Shown piece after piece: positions 55,423 to 64,000 of a stretch of DNA of 64,000 nt. The notes below the pieces were generated by a model. That model searched no databases. It saw only the letters and a list, made by a program, of their open reading frames with translations, and was not told the DNA's origin. Location of the stretch: contig JASANG010001767.1 in the NCBI GenBank assembly GCA_030248215.1, positions 123,193-187,192 of the forward strand, in the 5' to 3' direction. Each line of letters opens with the position of its first letter. Positions within the stretch are counted from its first letter, which is position 1. The position numbers were made by a program, and so were the translations under genes. This DNA comes from Enoplolaimus lenunculus. Taxonomy: Eukaryota > Nematoda > Enoplea > Enoplida > Thoracostomopsidae.

Positions 55423-55693
55423 AACAGCGGTCAAGTGCAGGAGCGGAATCTAATAATCGAGGGAAATTGACGGCAATTCATCGTTCGACAACTTGTCGCT
55501 CGACAGTGTCCTAAACCTAAGCCAAAGCCTAAAGTATAATGTTAACCGTATTTCTAAGCTTTAAGCATGTTAAGCGTATTCCTATGCCTAAGCGTAATTA
55601 TACACATATGCATTTACCTAAGAAAAAGGCTAAGCGTACTTGTAATTCGTCAGCTAAGCCTGAATTATTATCGTAAGCGGATTTCTGAGCCTA

Positions 55694-55815
55694 CTGTAGT
55701 GACCCGAATAAGAGGGGGTAATAAGAGGGGTCCCCATTTTGGGTCCCAATCAATAGGAGTGAGCATCCCTAATAAGAGTCCGCATTCGGACAGAGTCCAT
55801 AAACCCTAATTACAG
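55694..55815 (+). repeat. CTG-1 repeat copy
   Basis: CTGTAGTGACCCGAATAAGA start, GGTCCCCATTTTGGGTCCC, TAAGAGTCCGCATTCGGACA. Best-preserved copy. Confidence 0.7.
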
Positions 55816-55831
55816 TTCATATAATTTGCAG

Positions 55832-56011
55832 GTGCACTTGAAAAGTATTTCTGTTATAACAGAAAAGTTTTCAAAAAGGTTTTGAAATTAAAGTCTGGAA
55901 ATAAACGTTTTCCAGTTACTTTAAGAAAAATTGTCTTACATATCAGAAAAACTTTTCAGATTTGCAACAGAGAATACTTTTCTAAATAAAAGCAGAAATA
56001 ATTTTTTGTGT
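55832..56011. mobile_element. TA-3-like MITE
   Basis: GGTGCACTTGAAAAGTATTT start. It ends GCAGAAATAATTTTTTGTGT, the inverse of the CACACAAAAAA end seen at 28405. Confidence 0.55.
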
Positions 56012-56239
56012 GTAATAGTACGTTTTCGAAATCTGCTTTTCGCAGAGCATTTTCGTGTGATATATATTTCTACGACCCGCACAAAAATGAGAATTGCATA
56101 AAAGACGGGCGTTGATATCAATTTCAAGGAGGAACCCATTTCAGTGTAAAAAAATCTAAAAATCAGAATTTTGACCAAACCTAAAGCACACACTCATTAA
56201 AATTTAGCTAATTACTTTAATAGTTAAAAATAACGTAAA

Positions 56240-56608
56240 GCCCCATTCACACGTGCAAGTATTTGCTGCGACAACTCGCATCTGCAACTTGCACGAAATA
56301 CCTGCAGCTGCAGGTATGTTCTAAGGAACTTTCCCGAGTGACCAATCAAACTGCAAGTGCAAGAAATTCAAGCGACTTGCAACTGCAATCACAGGTGCGA
56401 ATTCAATTAATTGACCAATCAAACTGCAAGTGCACGAAATTCAAGCGACTTGCAACTGCGTTCACACGTGCAAATCAAATCCAATAGCATGAATTCCAGT
56501 GAATATTTTGTAGGTGCAAGAACTTCAAAGCTGCTTTGTATTAACCAAACTTGCACATGTAAGTTGCGCGTGCCAATTGCTACAAAAACTTTCACGTGTG
56601 AATAGAGC
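56240..56608. mobile_element. PAL-1 element with internal duplication
   Basis: GCCCCATTCACACGTGCAAG start and TTTCACGTGTGAATAGAGC end. A segment of about 73 bp (CAATCAAACTGCAAGTGC, then TTCAAGCGACTTGCAACTGC) occurs twice in tandem. Confidence 0.7.
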
Positions 56609-56881
56609 TATACAGCAGTTTTGAATTGCTGAAAATAAATGGGTTTACAAATTCTAAAACAGACACCGCTGAGTTTGACAGCTTTTATAAAAGATGGCCT
56701 GAAAATTGCCAAATTTTATATAACAAAAGTCGAGTACAGTAATTTCAGAAAATACAACAAAGATGATATGTAAATATATCTGTTAAAGGTGTTTAGACAG
56801 GATTTCAATTCGAAAGAGTGGTAACTTTCACAACTTTAATTCCGGATATTTTCCTGCATACGCGCCTTTGATATCTGTTAA

Positions 56882-57152
56882 GTCCTATTCATACGTGCAA
56901 ATTTTTGCTGCGAGAACTTGCAACTGCGACTTGCACTTGCAAGTTATGTCAAAAATACCGTACCAAAAAACTTGCAGCTGTAAATAATATATTAAATATC
57001 ATAGTTAAAAACTTTGTTCATATGTGTGAATAACCATGTAAGTTCATTGAATATATTGCAGCCGCTTTATTGGCTGATGAAAAAATGCAAATTCTGCGCG
57101 CTATTTGTAGCTACAAGTTCTCGCAGCAAAAGCTTGACGTGTAAATAAGTCT
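56882..57152. mobile_element. PAL-1 element
   Basis: AGTCCTATTCATACGTGCAA start and GACGTGTAAATAAGTCT end. Confidence 0.65.
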
Positions 57153-57579
57153 TAAGACAATTAATGCAACTACAGAATCACTGAATTATAATATAATAGG
57201 ATCTTATATTTAGCGGCGTCCCGATTTCAGGTGTAATTGTAAAAGAGCAAACCTTAGATTTTAGACCATATTTTTGCTTTGGCTTAGGTTTACACTTTTT
57301 TCAACGTTTTGGTTTAGGCTTAGTACATAATGATGCCAAAGACTATTTAATACACAGTGAACATTAGCAGACAATAGTTCGATCAAAAATAAACACAAAT
57401 ATAGTCGTGCACCTATATTAATATTTTATCAAGATATATAATTAGAGCCGGGAAGTACAATCCGTACACACCAAAAAATAAAATAGTTGTTTTGATGGCT
57501 TGTTATCCATTGAAACATAAACTTCTCGCACTTTTGGTGTGACGGAGGCCCTGGTCTTGGACCCAAACCGCCCCCATTT
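57153..57579. other. No supported gene; hAT-A fragment
   Basis: A hAT-A piece near 57237-57330 (TTAGATTTTAGACCATATTT, CTTAGG). The rest is unrecognised. Confidence 0.4.
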
Positions 57580-58057
57580 CACTGCAAACAATGGTTAGTC
57601 GAATTGACTTTCTCCAAAATAGGCTCTACGGAACTACACAAACGGAGTCAAGTGCGACGCCGCCAGAGTCAAATTCGACACACTAAGTCGCACATTTGAC
57701 TTTGGCGGAGTCGAATTTAACTCAGTTTGTGTTGTCCCGTAAAGCCTATTTCGGAGAGAGAGCCAATTTAACCCTTTCACTCATAAAGTATACTATGAGC
57801 AACTTAATACAACAATGTACCAGCAATACACACACTGTGAGCAGTGTTTAACATTTATAACATATATGCGCAGTGCAAAATCTCCACAAGACGTCAGAGG
57901 TTACTCGGGATCGAGCGTCAAGCTCCTATAGCTCAGTGGTCATCGTAAACGCCTCCCACCCGTGAGACAGGGGATCGAACCTTGCCTTAAAATTACATAT
58001 CATATGAAATTGAAAATATTCATGTGAGAAAGGGTTAACTCACCATTTTTTGCAGTG
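57580..58057. mobile_element. TA-1 foldback MITE split by TTAA-1
   Basis: CACTGCAAACAATGGTTAGT start and CACCATTTTTTGCAGTG end. The right arm is interrupted exactly at a TTAA. Confidence 0.8.
57772..58034 (+). mobile_element. TTAA-1 piggyBac-like MITE nested in TA-1
   Basis: TTAA at 57768-57771 and 58035-58038. Ends are CCCTTTCACTCA and TGTGAGAAAGGG. The tRNA-like core has box A TAGCTCAGTGG (57929) and box B GGGATCGAACC (57970). Confidence 0.8.
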
Positions 58058-58322
58058 TTAATTCGGCGCTACCTGAATCTAATCCTCAGCCTAAAAATAA
58101 ATCAATCCCCCGGTCTCTAAGTTTACCGGCGTACCTGTCTTCCAATGGACTGGCTTGGCACATAACATGTTCCCGTTATAAACACACATGAATATATTAT
58201 AATACTGAATGTTAACAATTATAATACTACAGATAAACGCGTTAGCGTCTGAATATTTAGAATCGTAACAAATTTAAACCAATGGCAGGCAGATCCAGAA
58301 CTTTCAGTGATGGAGCAAAGGC

Positions 58323-58445
58323 AGGCTCGTAGCCAGCTCACTATTGAAAGGGGGCCTAAAAAGTTGCCACAAACGTTTTCGATGACTTACAAGCAATGTT
58401 GAAAATTTTCTATGTGAGGCAAAATTCTTCCAGGGGGAGCTGAGT
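58323..58445 (-). repeat. GCC-1 element
   Basis: GCTCGTAGCCAGCTCACTAT start, GACTTACAAGCAATGTTGAA inside; left part only. Confidence 0.55.
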
Positions 58446-58596
58446 CTCACTTGTACATATATGGACACGGGCCCGAGCGAATTCAGTGTTATAGAACACT
58501 GCCGTAACAGTAGTTATAAGCATATTTCTAAGCCTACACTTAAGTCTAAACGCAGGATAAAACCTATATCTACTCCGGAACAAACAAATAGTGTAA

Positions 58597-58929
58597 AGCC
58601 AATATAAAGAACAGGGGCGGATCAGTACTATAAGCATATTTCTAAGCCTAATCCTAATCCTAAGCCTAAGCGTAAGCATGAGTTTATTCTTAAGCCTAAG
58701 TCAGAGCGTACGAATGAGCCTATTTCTAAGCCTAAGCCTGAGCGTAAGAATGAACATATTCCTAAGCCTAAGCCTGAGCGTACGAATGAGCATATTTCTA
58801 AGCATAAGCCTAATCCTAATCCTAAACCTAAGCCTAAAACCTAATTCAAGCAAAAAATTAGTCTGAAGTTTAAGCTTACTCTATTGCAGTATTACAGAAA
58901 AACGTTCCACCCCTGATCTTTACATGGGC
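58597..58929 (-). mobile_element. hAT-A MITE
   Basis: GCCAATATAAAGAACAGGGG start and CTGATCTTTACATGGGC end, with four 45-bp hexamer-based units between. A partial copy lies just upstream (58500-58596). Confidence 0.75.
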
Positions 58930-59130
58930 TATAACACTTAAGCTTATTCTATTGCAATCCTTGCCGAAAAACGACTCGCTCTGTTGATACGGGCCAGCAC
59001 ATTAGACGCCGAAACGACCCAAGGAAAAGCCGAAAAAGAACAAAACGAAAAAATTGAAAAAAAAAACACACAAAACAACACAAACAAAATATTAACACAA
59101 TTCAAATATAACTAAAATTAATAATGACTC

Positions 59131-59219
59131 TTAAAATTGGCGATATAAATTCAACCCACCGTCATCGTCTTCAGCAGTCGATTCACCACGCGGGTTTGTA
59201 ACGTTTGCTATTAAAGCTT
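59131..59219 (-). CDS. Gln-rich gene last exon
   Basis: Acceptor GAATATTTTTTAG. It has 29 codons: EALIANVTNPRGESTAEDDD, then GGLNLYRQF and TAA. The acidic patch is followed by a hydrophobic end. Confidence 0.6.
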
Positions 59220-62200
59220 CTAAAAAATATTCACACATTTGACAATATTAATGGTACAATGGCAAAAAAACAGTGACAACACAGGGGGTGTCATGTGCCT
59301 TGGGCCAATGTAAAGAACAGGGGCGGCACAGTATTTAATCCCTTCTCACATTGAGTTGCCTGTAGGCAACTCAGTGCAGTGTATATACGTTAAATAATGT
59401 ATATCGCACCGTGTTTAACAATTGCAACACGTATACAAAGTACTAAATCACCACAAGACGTGAGAGCCCCCTCGGGCTCAAGCGTCAAGCTCCTATAGCT
59501 GAGTGGTGATGGTATACGCCTCCCACTCCAATCACTGGAGTTCGAATCCTAGCATAAAAGTAGGTCTCAGGGGAAATAGAAAATATTCATGTGAGAAAGG
59601 GTTAAGCATATGCCTAAGCCTAAGCCTACGCCTAAGCCTAAGCGTAAGGATGAGCCTCTTCTTAAGCCTAAGCCTAAGCCTAAGGCTAAGCGTAAGGATG
59701 AGCCTATTCCTAAGCCTAAGCCTAAGCCTAAGGCTAAGCGTAAGAATGAGCCTATTCCTGAGCCTAAGCCTAAGTCTAAGCCTAAGCAAAAAAGTTAGTC
59801 TAAAGCTTAAACTGACTGTATTACAGCGCCGCCGGAAAACGATCCGGCCCTGTTCTATACATGGGCCGTGTCTTGCATGACTTTTTTTAGAACGACAGGT
59901 AACATAACGTTTTGTCTATGCCTTATACTTGATCTGTATTTTAATTTTCATACATAGGGTTTCGCCTATACTCGACGTTCTGCGCCCTCTGTCACCGTGC
60001 GTCTCACCCGTACGGCGCCGTCCGTCACTTGTACGGCGCCGTTCGTCACTTGTACGGCGCCGTCCGTCACTTGTACGGCGCCGTCCGTCACTTGTACGGC
60101 GCCGTCAATCACTTGTACGGCGCCGTCCGTCACTTGTACGGTGCCGTCCGTCACTTGTACGGCGCCGTCCGTCACTTGTACGGCGCCGTCCGTCATTGGT
60201 GCGGCGCCGTCCGTCATCGGTGCGGCGCCGTCCGTCACCGTTCGTACCATACGCTATCGTACGTGAGTTATTTGCGTGCGATACTGCACGGTGACGAACG
60301 GCGTCGGACAGGTGACGCACAGTGACGGACGGCGTCGGACGTCAACAAAAGTATAGCGCAACCCTTAATCGTCGCTGCAAAAAATGCATTAGGGTGGAGC
60401 TTATACTTTTTAGCATCTGTAATGCCATCTCGATGCCGTCCGTCACCCTGCGGTATCGTAGGCCGAACTACTCGTGTGCGATACCGTACGGCGACGAACG
60501 GCAACGGACAGTGACGCACAACGACGTGGAACAACGCACGGCTACTGACGGCCACTGACGGTGCCGTACGACAAGTATGGAGCCACCCTTGCAAGCTCTG
60601 AGAAAAATGTTGAATATTTTGGTAATGAAATCGCCCTCGTCAGCTAAAATTAATAAAGCAAACGGTCCAATATATAAATCAGTGCCGTAACAGTAGTATA
60701 AGCATATTCCTAAACCTAAGTAAAAAAGTTTAGCGTTTCAACTTACTTTATAGCAGTCCAGCGGACAGACGATCCGTTTCGGATCATTACATGGACAGTG
60801 TTAGGGTACAACGTAGTAATAAAATCTTACCAATGATTTGACTTGTAGTATAGTCTATAATATCGTCTTTCTTGAAAGTTCTAGCGGTTTTATCGGAGTA
60901 CAGCGACGCTGACAACTTGTTGGCAAACGCATCTTTAGCTCCAAAAATCGCTGGTTTCGCTACGTTGTTGTTAAAGTCGACCACAGTTTGGCCGTCGCCA
61001 CATGGACCTTAATATACTTACACACATATATACATATATACATATATGTCGTAGACTATTAATCTGCTATTGAGCCTAATTACCAACGTTTTCCTGTCAC
61101 TGTTAATATAAAAATCGTCTTTGAGATACATTACAATTTCGGGCCCATGTAACGATCAGGAGCGGAACGTTTTTCAGTGGGACTGCAGTAGAATAATCTT
61201 AAGCTTTAGACTAAATTGTCGGTTTGGCTTAGGCTTAGGCTTAAGCTTAGGAATATCCTCATTTTTACGTTTCGGCTTAGGCTTAGGCTTAGGAATATGC
61301 TCATTCTTATTACGCTTAGGTTTAGGTTTAGGCTTAGGCTTAGGCTCAGGAATATGCTTATAACAATGTTCCGCCTTTGTTCTTTACATTGGCGTCAGCA
61401 CGCAAAATACGAGTGTTTGAGTGGCTTAGTCGACACCGCAAAGAAAATATATGGGTGTCGTTGATACTTTTACAAATCGACCAAAACTTTGCAGTTTTGT
61501 GTTAAAAATTAATAGATTCACGCAAAAAAATACGCTGGCTCTGGGTCGCATCGTTCGCAACGGTTTTTTAGACGATGCCGAGCCCGTAGCCAAGGGGGAG
61601 CAGGGGGGCTCAGCCGCCCCCCTGGAGAAATTTGGGCTCCGTCTAGCAAGTTTTCAACATTGCTTGTAACTCATTGAAAACCCTTGAATGCCCCTCCTGA
61701 AAATTTTTTAACCCCCCTAGCAAGGTGAGCTCGCTAAGGGCCTGCTGACTGCACATAAACGAATCATACGCTTATACTCAGACGTAGGCTTAGGCTGACG
61801 TTTGTTATATGTGTGGGTAAAACTTTATACGATGGAGCTAAACAAGTACCTACGCCAATCGACTTAACGGTATATAGTCGTAACTGCGTGTAGGACATAA
61901 GGTGCGACAGGAAGCTTTTTTTACCGGATACTGCAACAGGATAATGAATTTTGTACCAGAAGCGGATATCAACCGGATGTAGCATTTAAACTTGCGTACT
62001 GTTTGAACAATTGAAGTATATATCGCAAAATATATATGTTTACTATTTTAGAATTAATTGTTAGTAACAATTATTTATTGTTACTTCTACGTAACAGCGT
62101 TTATATCGCTTGAGTTGACGTAAGCTTCAACTGAAGCAATATGTTCAAAGTGGCCACGTGTAAAAAACCTTTTTATATAAAATCCGAGGCCACCACTGTA

Positions 62201-62733
62201 AATATCCGGTATTCGGCGACTTTATACCCGATATCGGATACGGATGTTGGCGGTTTTCTTAAATGTTAAACCGGATCAGTATATCCGGTCGCTTGCTAGG
62301 TATATAGGACTTATCATAACCAATATTTCAGTTACGGGGAGGGCAGTAAAAAACGTCAAATTTATGGAAATGTTTAAAAAACACTTAGCATGTTTTGAAA
62401 ACGCATTATTGTTACATTTTAGCACATAATGTATTCTGTTTAATTTGTAATATATTACCGTTTCTATTAATTCATGTAATTGGGCCCTTGAAATCGGCGT
62501 AAACCTTGCCTAATTCTGGTTTTTTCCCCAAAATACAATCACTAACCTGGACCAAGATTGTCATTGAATGAGAACTCTTGACTGATCGTTACACAGTCTT
62601 TGTGTGGAAATTGTTGTTGCTGCTGCTGCTGTTGTTGCTGTTGTTGCTGTTTTTGTTGCTGTTGTTGCTGCTGTTGCTGTTGTTGCTGATGTTGTTGTTG
62701 CTGTTGCAGCTGTTGTTGTTGTTGGTGGTGGAG

Positions 62734-62774
<41 letters not shown>

Positions 62775-63639
62775 GCTGTTGTTGTTGGTGTTGTTGACGT
62801 TGTTGTTGGTGTTGTTGTTGTTGTTGTTGTTGTTGTTGATGATGATGTTGTTGTTGTTGTTGATGCTGTTGTTGTTGATGATGTTGTTGCTGTTGTTGTT
62901 GCTGTTGTTGTCGCTGCTGCTGCTGTTGCTGTTGTTGTTGTTGTTGCTGTTGTTGTCGCTGCTGCTGCTGCTGCTGCTGTTGTTGTTGTTGAGTTTGTTG
63001 CACCTGCATTTGTTCAGCCTTCATCTGTGTGCCAGCCGTACGGTTGAAATAGTTTGTTGTAACTAAAAAAGAATATATCTTTGGCCAAAAACTATTAAAC
63101 AACGCAAAACAGGCTATTTTCGAATTGCCGAAGCTATCGTAATAGCCATTCGCTGTTTTCAGTTGCACGGACTGTGTCGCGTGTACAGCGGTTTCGGCTT
63201 ACGGTATATTTGCGGTAAACAATTTTTGTTTCCGAAATTGATACGCTGTGCTATGCGGACCAACACACGTGTGTTGTACGCTGCCGGACGGCGCCGTACG
63301 GACTTCATCAAATGTATACCGCCAGCCTAATGTCACGCCAGGGTAACAACCATAGCCAACAAGTCTATGGGTGGTAAAAAGATTCTATGTGCTACCGTAG
63401 AAAATTTTAAAACATTAGTTGGCGGAAGATTTTCAGGAAGCGGGGGGGAGGGTCAAAAGTGCGCCGCTTCCGTCGTCCCCCCACATACTGGGCAAATTGT
63501 TGACTCCATGCCAGACTGGCTTAATGCCAAGCGTTTCAAGCGTTGAAAACGCCGTTGCGTCGACCGCTTCTGGTTGACTGCGATGATAGTTTGGCGAACG
63601 AAATTGACCATATGCCGACACTAGCGCAGGGATTGTTAT
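59131..63639 (-). CDS. Glutamine-rich protein, 3' part of an unrecognised gene
   Basis: Four exons on the minus strand join in phase: 63639-63489, 63062-62547, 61007-60831 and 59219-59131. The gene runs off the right edge. The product part is about 310 residues. It has a segment with SAYGQFRSPNYHRSQPEAVD, then TTNYFNRTAGTQMKAEQMQV, then about 125 residues almost all Gln with scattered His and Arg, then FPHKDCVTISQEFSFNDNLG. A C-terminal region follows (AFANKLSASLYSDKTARTFK, DIIDYTTSQIIEALIANVTN) and ends GGLNLYRQF. Long Gln tracts are common in transcriptional regulators and condensate-forming proteins, so a nuclear role is a guess. No known domain is identified. All four junctions keep phase 1 and use standard splice sites. 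Confidence 0.62.
59303..59867 (-). mobile_element. hAT-A MITE split by TTAA-1, in an intron
   Basis: Flanks GTGCCTTG and GTGTCTTG match at seven of eight positions. Ends GGCCAATGTAAAGAACAGGG and CCTGTTCTATACATGGGCC. A hexamer array (three 54-bp units) lies at 59605-59785. Confidence 0.85.
59339..59601 (+). mobile_element. TTAA-1 piggyBac-like MITE nested in hAT-A
   Basis: TTAA at 59335-59338 and 59602-59605. Ends are TCCCTTCTCACATTG and CATGTGAGAAAGGG. The hairpin GAGTTGCCTGTAGGCAACTC lies near the left end. tRNA-like box A is TAGCTGAGTGG (59496-59506) and box B is GAGTTCGAATCC (59538-59549). Confidence 0.85.
59957..60364. mobile_element. GGG-1 (PIF/Harbinger-like) element with 21-bp array
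   Basis: GGGTTTCGCCTATACTCGAC start and AAAAGTATAGCGCAACCC end, flanked by ATA and TTA. The interior is a minisatellite. Confidence 0.7.
60004..60240 (+). repeat. 21-bp minisatellite, about 11 units
   Basis: Unit GTACGGCGCCGTCCGTCACTT. The period is a multiple of three, so all frames are open and encode repeats such as VTDGAVQ. Not a gene. Confidence 0.85.
60392..60588. mobile_element. GGG-1 element, second copy
   Basis: GGGTGGAGCTTATACTTTTT start and ACAAGTATGGAGCCACCC end, 27 bp from the previous copy. Confidence 0.6.
60664..60795 (-). mobile_element. hAT-A MITE
   Basis: GGTCCAATATATAAATCAGT start and TTTCGGATCATTACATGGAC end, with few hexamers. Confidence 0.6.
60831..61007 (-). CDS. Gln-rich gene penultimate exon
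   Basis: Acceptor GTATATTAAG (weak pyrimidine tract), donor GTAAGA. It has 59 codons: GPCGDGQTVVDFNNNVAKPA, then the Lys-rich AFANKLSASLYSDKTARTFK. Confidence 0.6.
61142..61393 (+). mobile_element. hAT-A MITE in an intron
   Basis: GGCCCATG start, AACGATCAGGAGCGGAACG, long CTTAGG array, TTTGTTCTTTACATTGGC end. The preceding 25 bases match those before 48894. Confidence 0.75.
61580..61745 (+). repeat. GCC-1 element
   Basis: GAGCCCGTAGCCAAGGGGGA start, CATTGCTTGTAACTCATTGA inside, GAGCTCGCTAAGGGCCTG end. Confidence 0.65.
61746..62546. other. Intron sequence, nothing recognised
   Basis: AT-rich. A TATCCGGT-rich patch at 62185-62290 resembles hAT-E ends but is not delimited. Confidence 0.35.
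62547..63062 (-). CDS. Gln-rich gene polyglutamine exon
   Basis: Acceptor ATATATTCTTTTTTAG, donor GTTAGT. CAA and CAG codons are mixed, with occasional His (CAT, CAC) and Arg codons, so the tract is interrupted and not a pure microsatellite. The plus strand shows incidental poly-Leu and poly-Val frames. Confidence 0.7.
63197..63327. mobile_element. GGG-1-like element, worn
   Basis: GGCTTACGGTATATTTGCGG start and CAAATGTATACCGCCAGCC end; GGACGGCGCCGTACGG inside. Confidence 0.5.
63489..63639 (-). CDS. Gln-rich gene first exon in window
   Basis: Acceptor GCTTTGTTTTTCAG, donor A then GTATGT. It starts in phase 0 and ends in phase 1, with 50 codons: ITIPALVSAYGQFRSPNYHR, then STLETLGIKPVWHGVNNLP. 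Earlier exons lie beyond 64000 or were not found. Confidence 0.5.
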
Positions 63640-63899
63640 CTGAAAAACAAAGCAACAACGTCCCGCAGAACTGGTTTCTGTTCGTCAAAACGGCGTTTGC
63701 TCAAAAATGATTCGATTTTGAAAATTTTTGCATATTTATACTTATGAGTTGTTGCCACTGCGGTCGCTTGTGTTAAAGAATTATTATGTGCAAAACGGCA
63801 TTGTTGCATTGAGCACATCTGGATCGCCACTAAATATCTACGATGGCATTGTGATATAAATCGGTCCACTCGGACCCGTATTCATACGGGGTCGGGAAG

Positions 63900-64000
63900 T
63901 TCCAGTTCAGCTCAAGAGGAGTAACTTCCCCCAAGAAAAATTTCAACCATGCTTGTAAGTCATCGAAACATTTGTATATCTCTCCTGAAAATCTTTAGCC
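63900..64000 (+). repeat. GCC-1 element, cut by window edge
   Basis: TCAACCATGCTTGTAAGTCA and CTCTCCTGAAAATCTTTAGC match the family interior. Confidence 0.5.

Noticed and set aside
58630-59790. Interstitial telomere made of TTAGGC
   Set aside because: Hexamers are interrupted by TTACGC and GAATGAG and are always enclosed by hAT-A ends.
59929-60594. Overlapping frames encoding RRRPSLV, TCTAPSV and VTDGAVQ repeats
   Set aside because: A 21-bp minisatellite inside a GGG-1 element keeps all frames open.
62578-63066. Poly-Leu and poly-Val/Ala frames on the plus strand
   Set aside because: They are antisense to the Gln-codon repeat. The minus-strand exon has splice sites and phase continuity.
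1-64000. Autonomous transposons, LINEs or virus-derived elements
   Set aside because: No frame shows transposase, reverse transcriptase, integrase, capsid or envelope features. All recognised mobile elements are short and non-coding.

Overview
The window is animal nuclear DNA. It has spliced genes with GT-AG introns in consistent phase, a caudal-type homeobox, an otopetrin-like channel and a dense load of short non-autonomous DNA transposons. The species is an invertebrate bilaterian by gene style. I lean weakly to an invertebrate chordate such as a tunicate, but nothing here proves it. No ORF looks like a transposase, reverse transcriptase, capsid or envelope.

Genes, all assembled by me from splice signals and reading phase. 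(1) Positions 6195-10219 on + carry the 3' part of an immunoglobulin-domain, single-pass membrane protein. (2) Positions 20195 down to 14547 on - carry a complete caudal/Cdx homeobox gene in four exons. (3) Exons at 33702-33818 and 44960-45153 on + have matching phase and form the 3' end of an unrecognised gene. (4) Positions 48332-55422 on + carry a six-exon gene for a 12-TM otopetrin-like proton channel of about 667 residues. (5) Positions 63639 down to 59131 on - carry the last four exons of an unrecognised gene with a long glutamine-rich exon. Three weaker exon candidates lie at 22.7, 23.2 and 30.5 kb.

Repeats fill most of the rest. The working names are mine. hAT-A has GGCCCATGTA ends, TTAGGC-like hexamer arrays and 8-bp target duplications. 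hAT-B is a sister family with a GCGTTGCAAAAATG unit. hAT-C (5222-6148) carries a 60-bp tandem array. hAT-D and hAT-E are smaller CAG/CAAGG-ended elements. TA-1 to TA-4 are foldback or palindromic elements at TA targets. TTAA-1 is piggyBac-like and contains a tRNA-like Pol III promoter. GGG-1 resembles PIF/Harbinger. FB-1, PAL-1, GCC-1, CTG-1 and CGG-1 are short inverted-repeat families of unknown class. Two SINE-like copies also occur.

Layout: 0-6 kb is repeats. 6-10 kb is the Ig gene. 10-14 kb is repeats. 14.5-20.2 kb is Cdx. 20-48 kb is repeat-rich, with the two-exon orphan gene and weak candidates. 48-55.4 kb is otopetrin, with transposons in nearly every intron and no exon broken. 55-59 kb is repeats. 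59-64 kb is the polyglutamine gene, whose introns hold nested and tandemly expanded elements. The genes show no shared pathway. The most unusual feature is that several unrelated cut-and-paste families carry internal tandem arrays, and that they are nested in a readable order.
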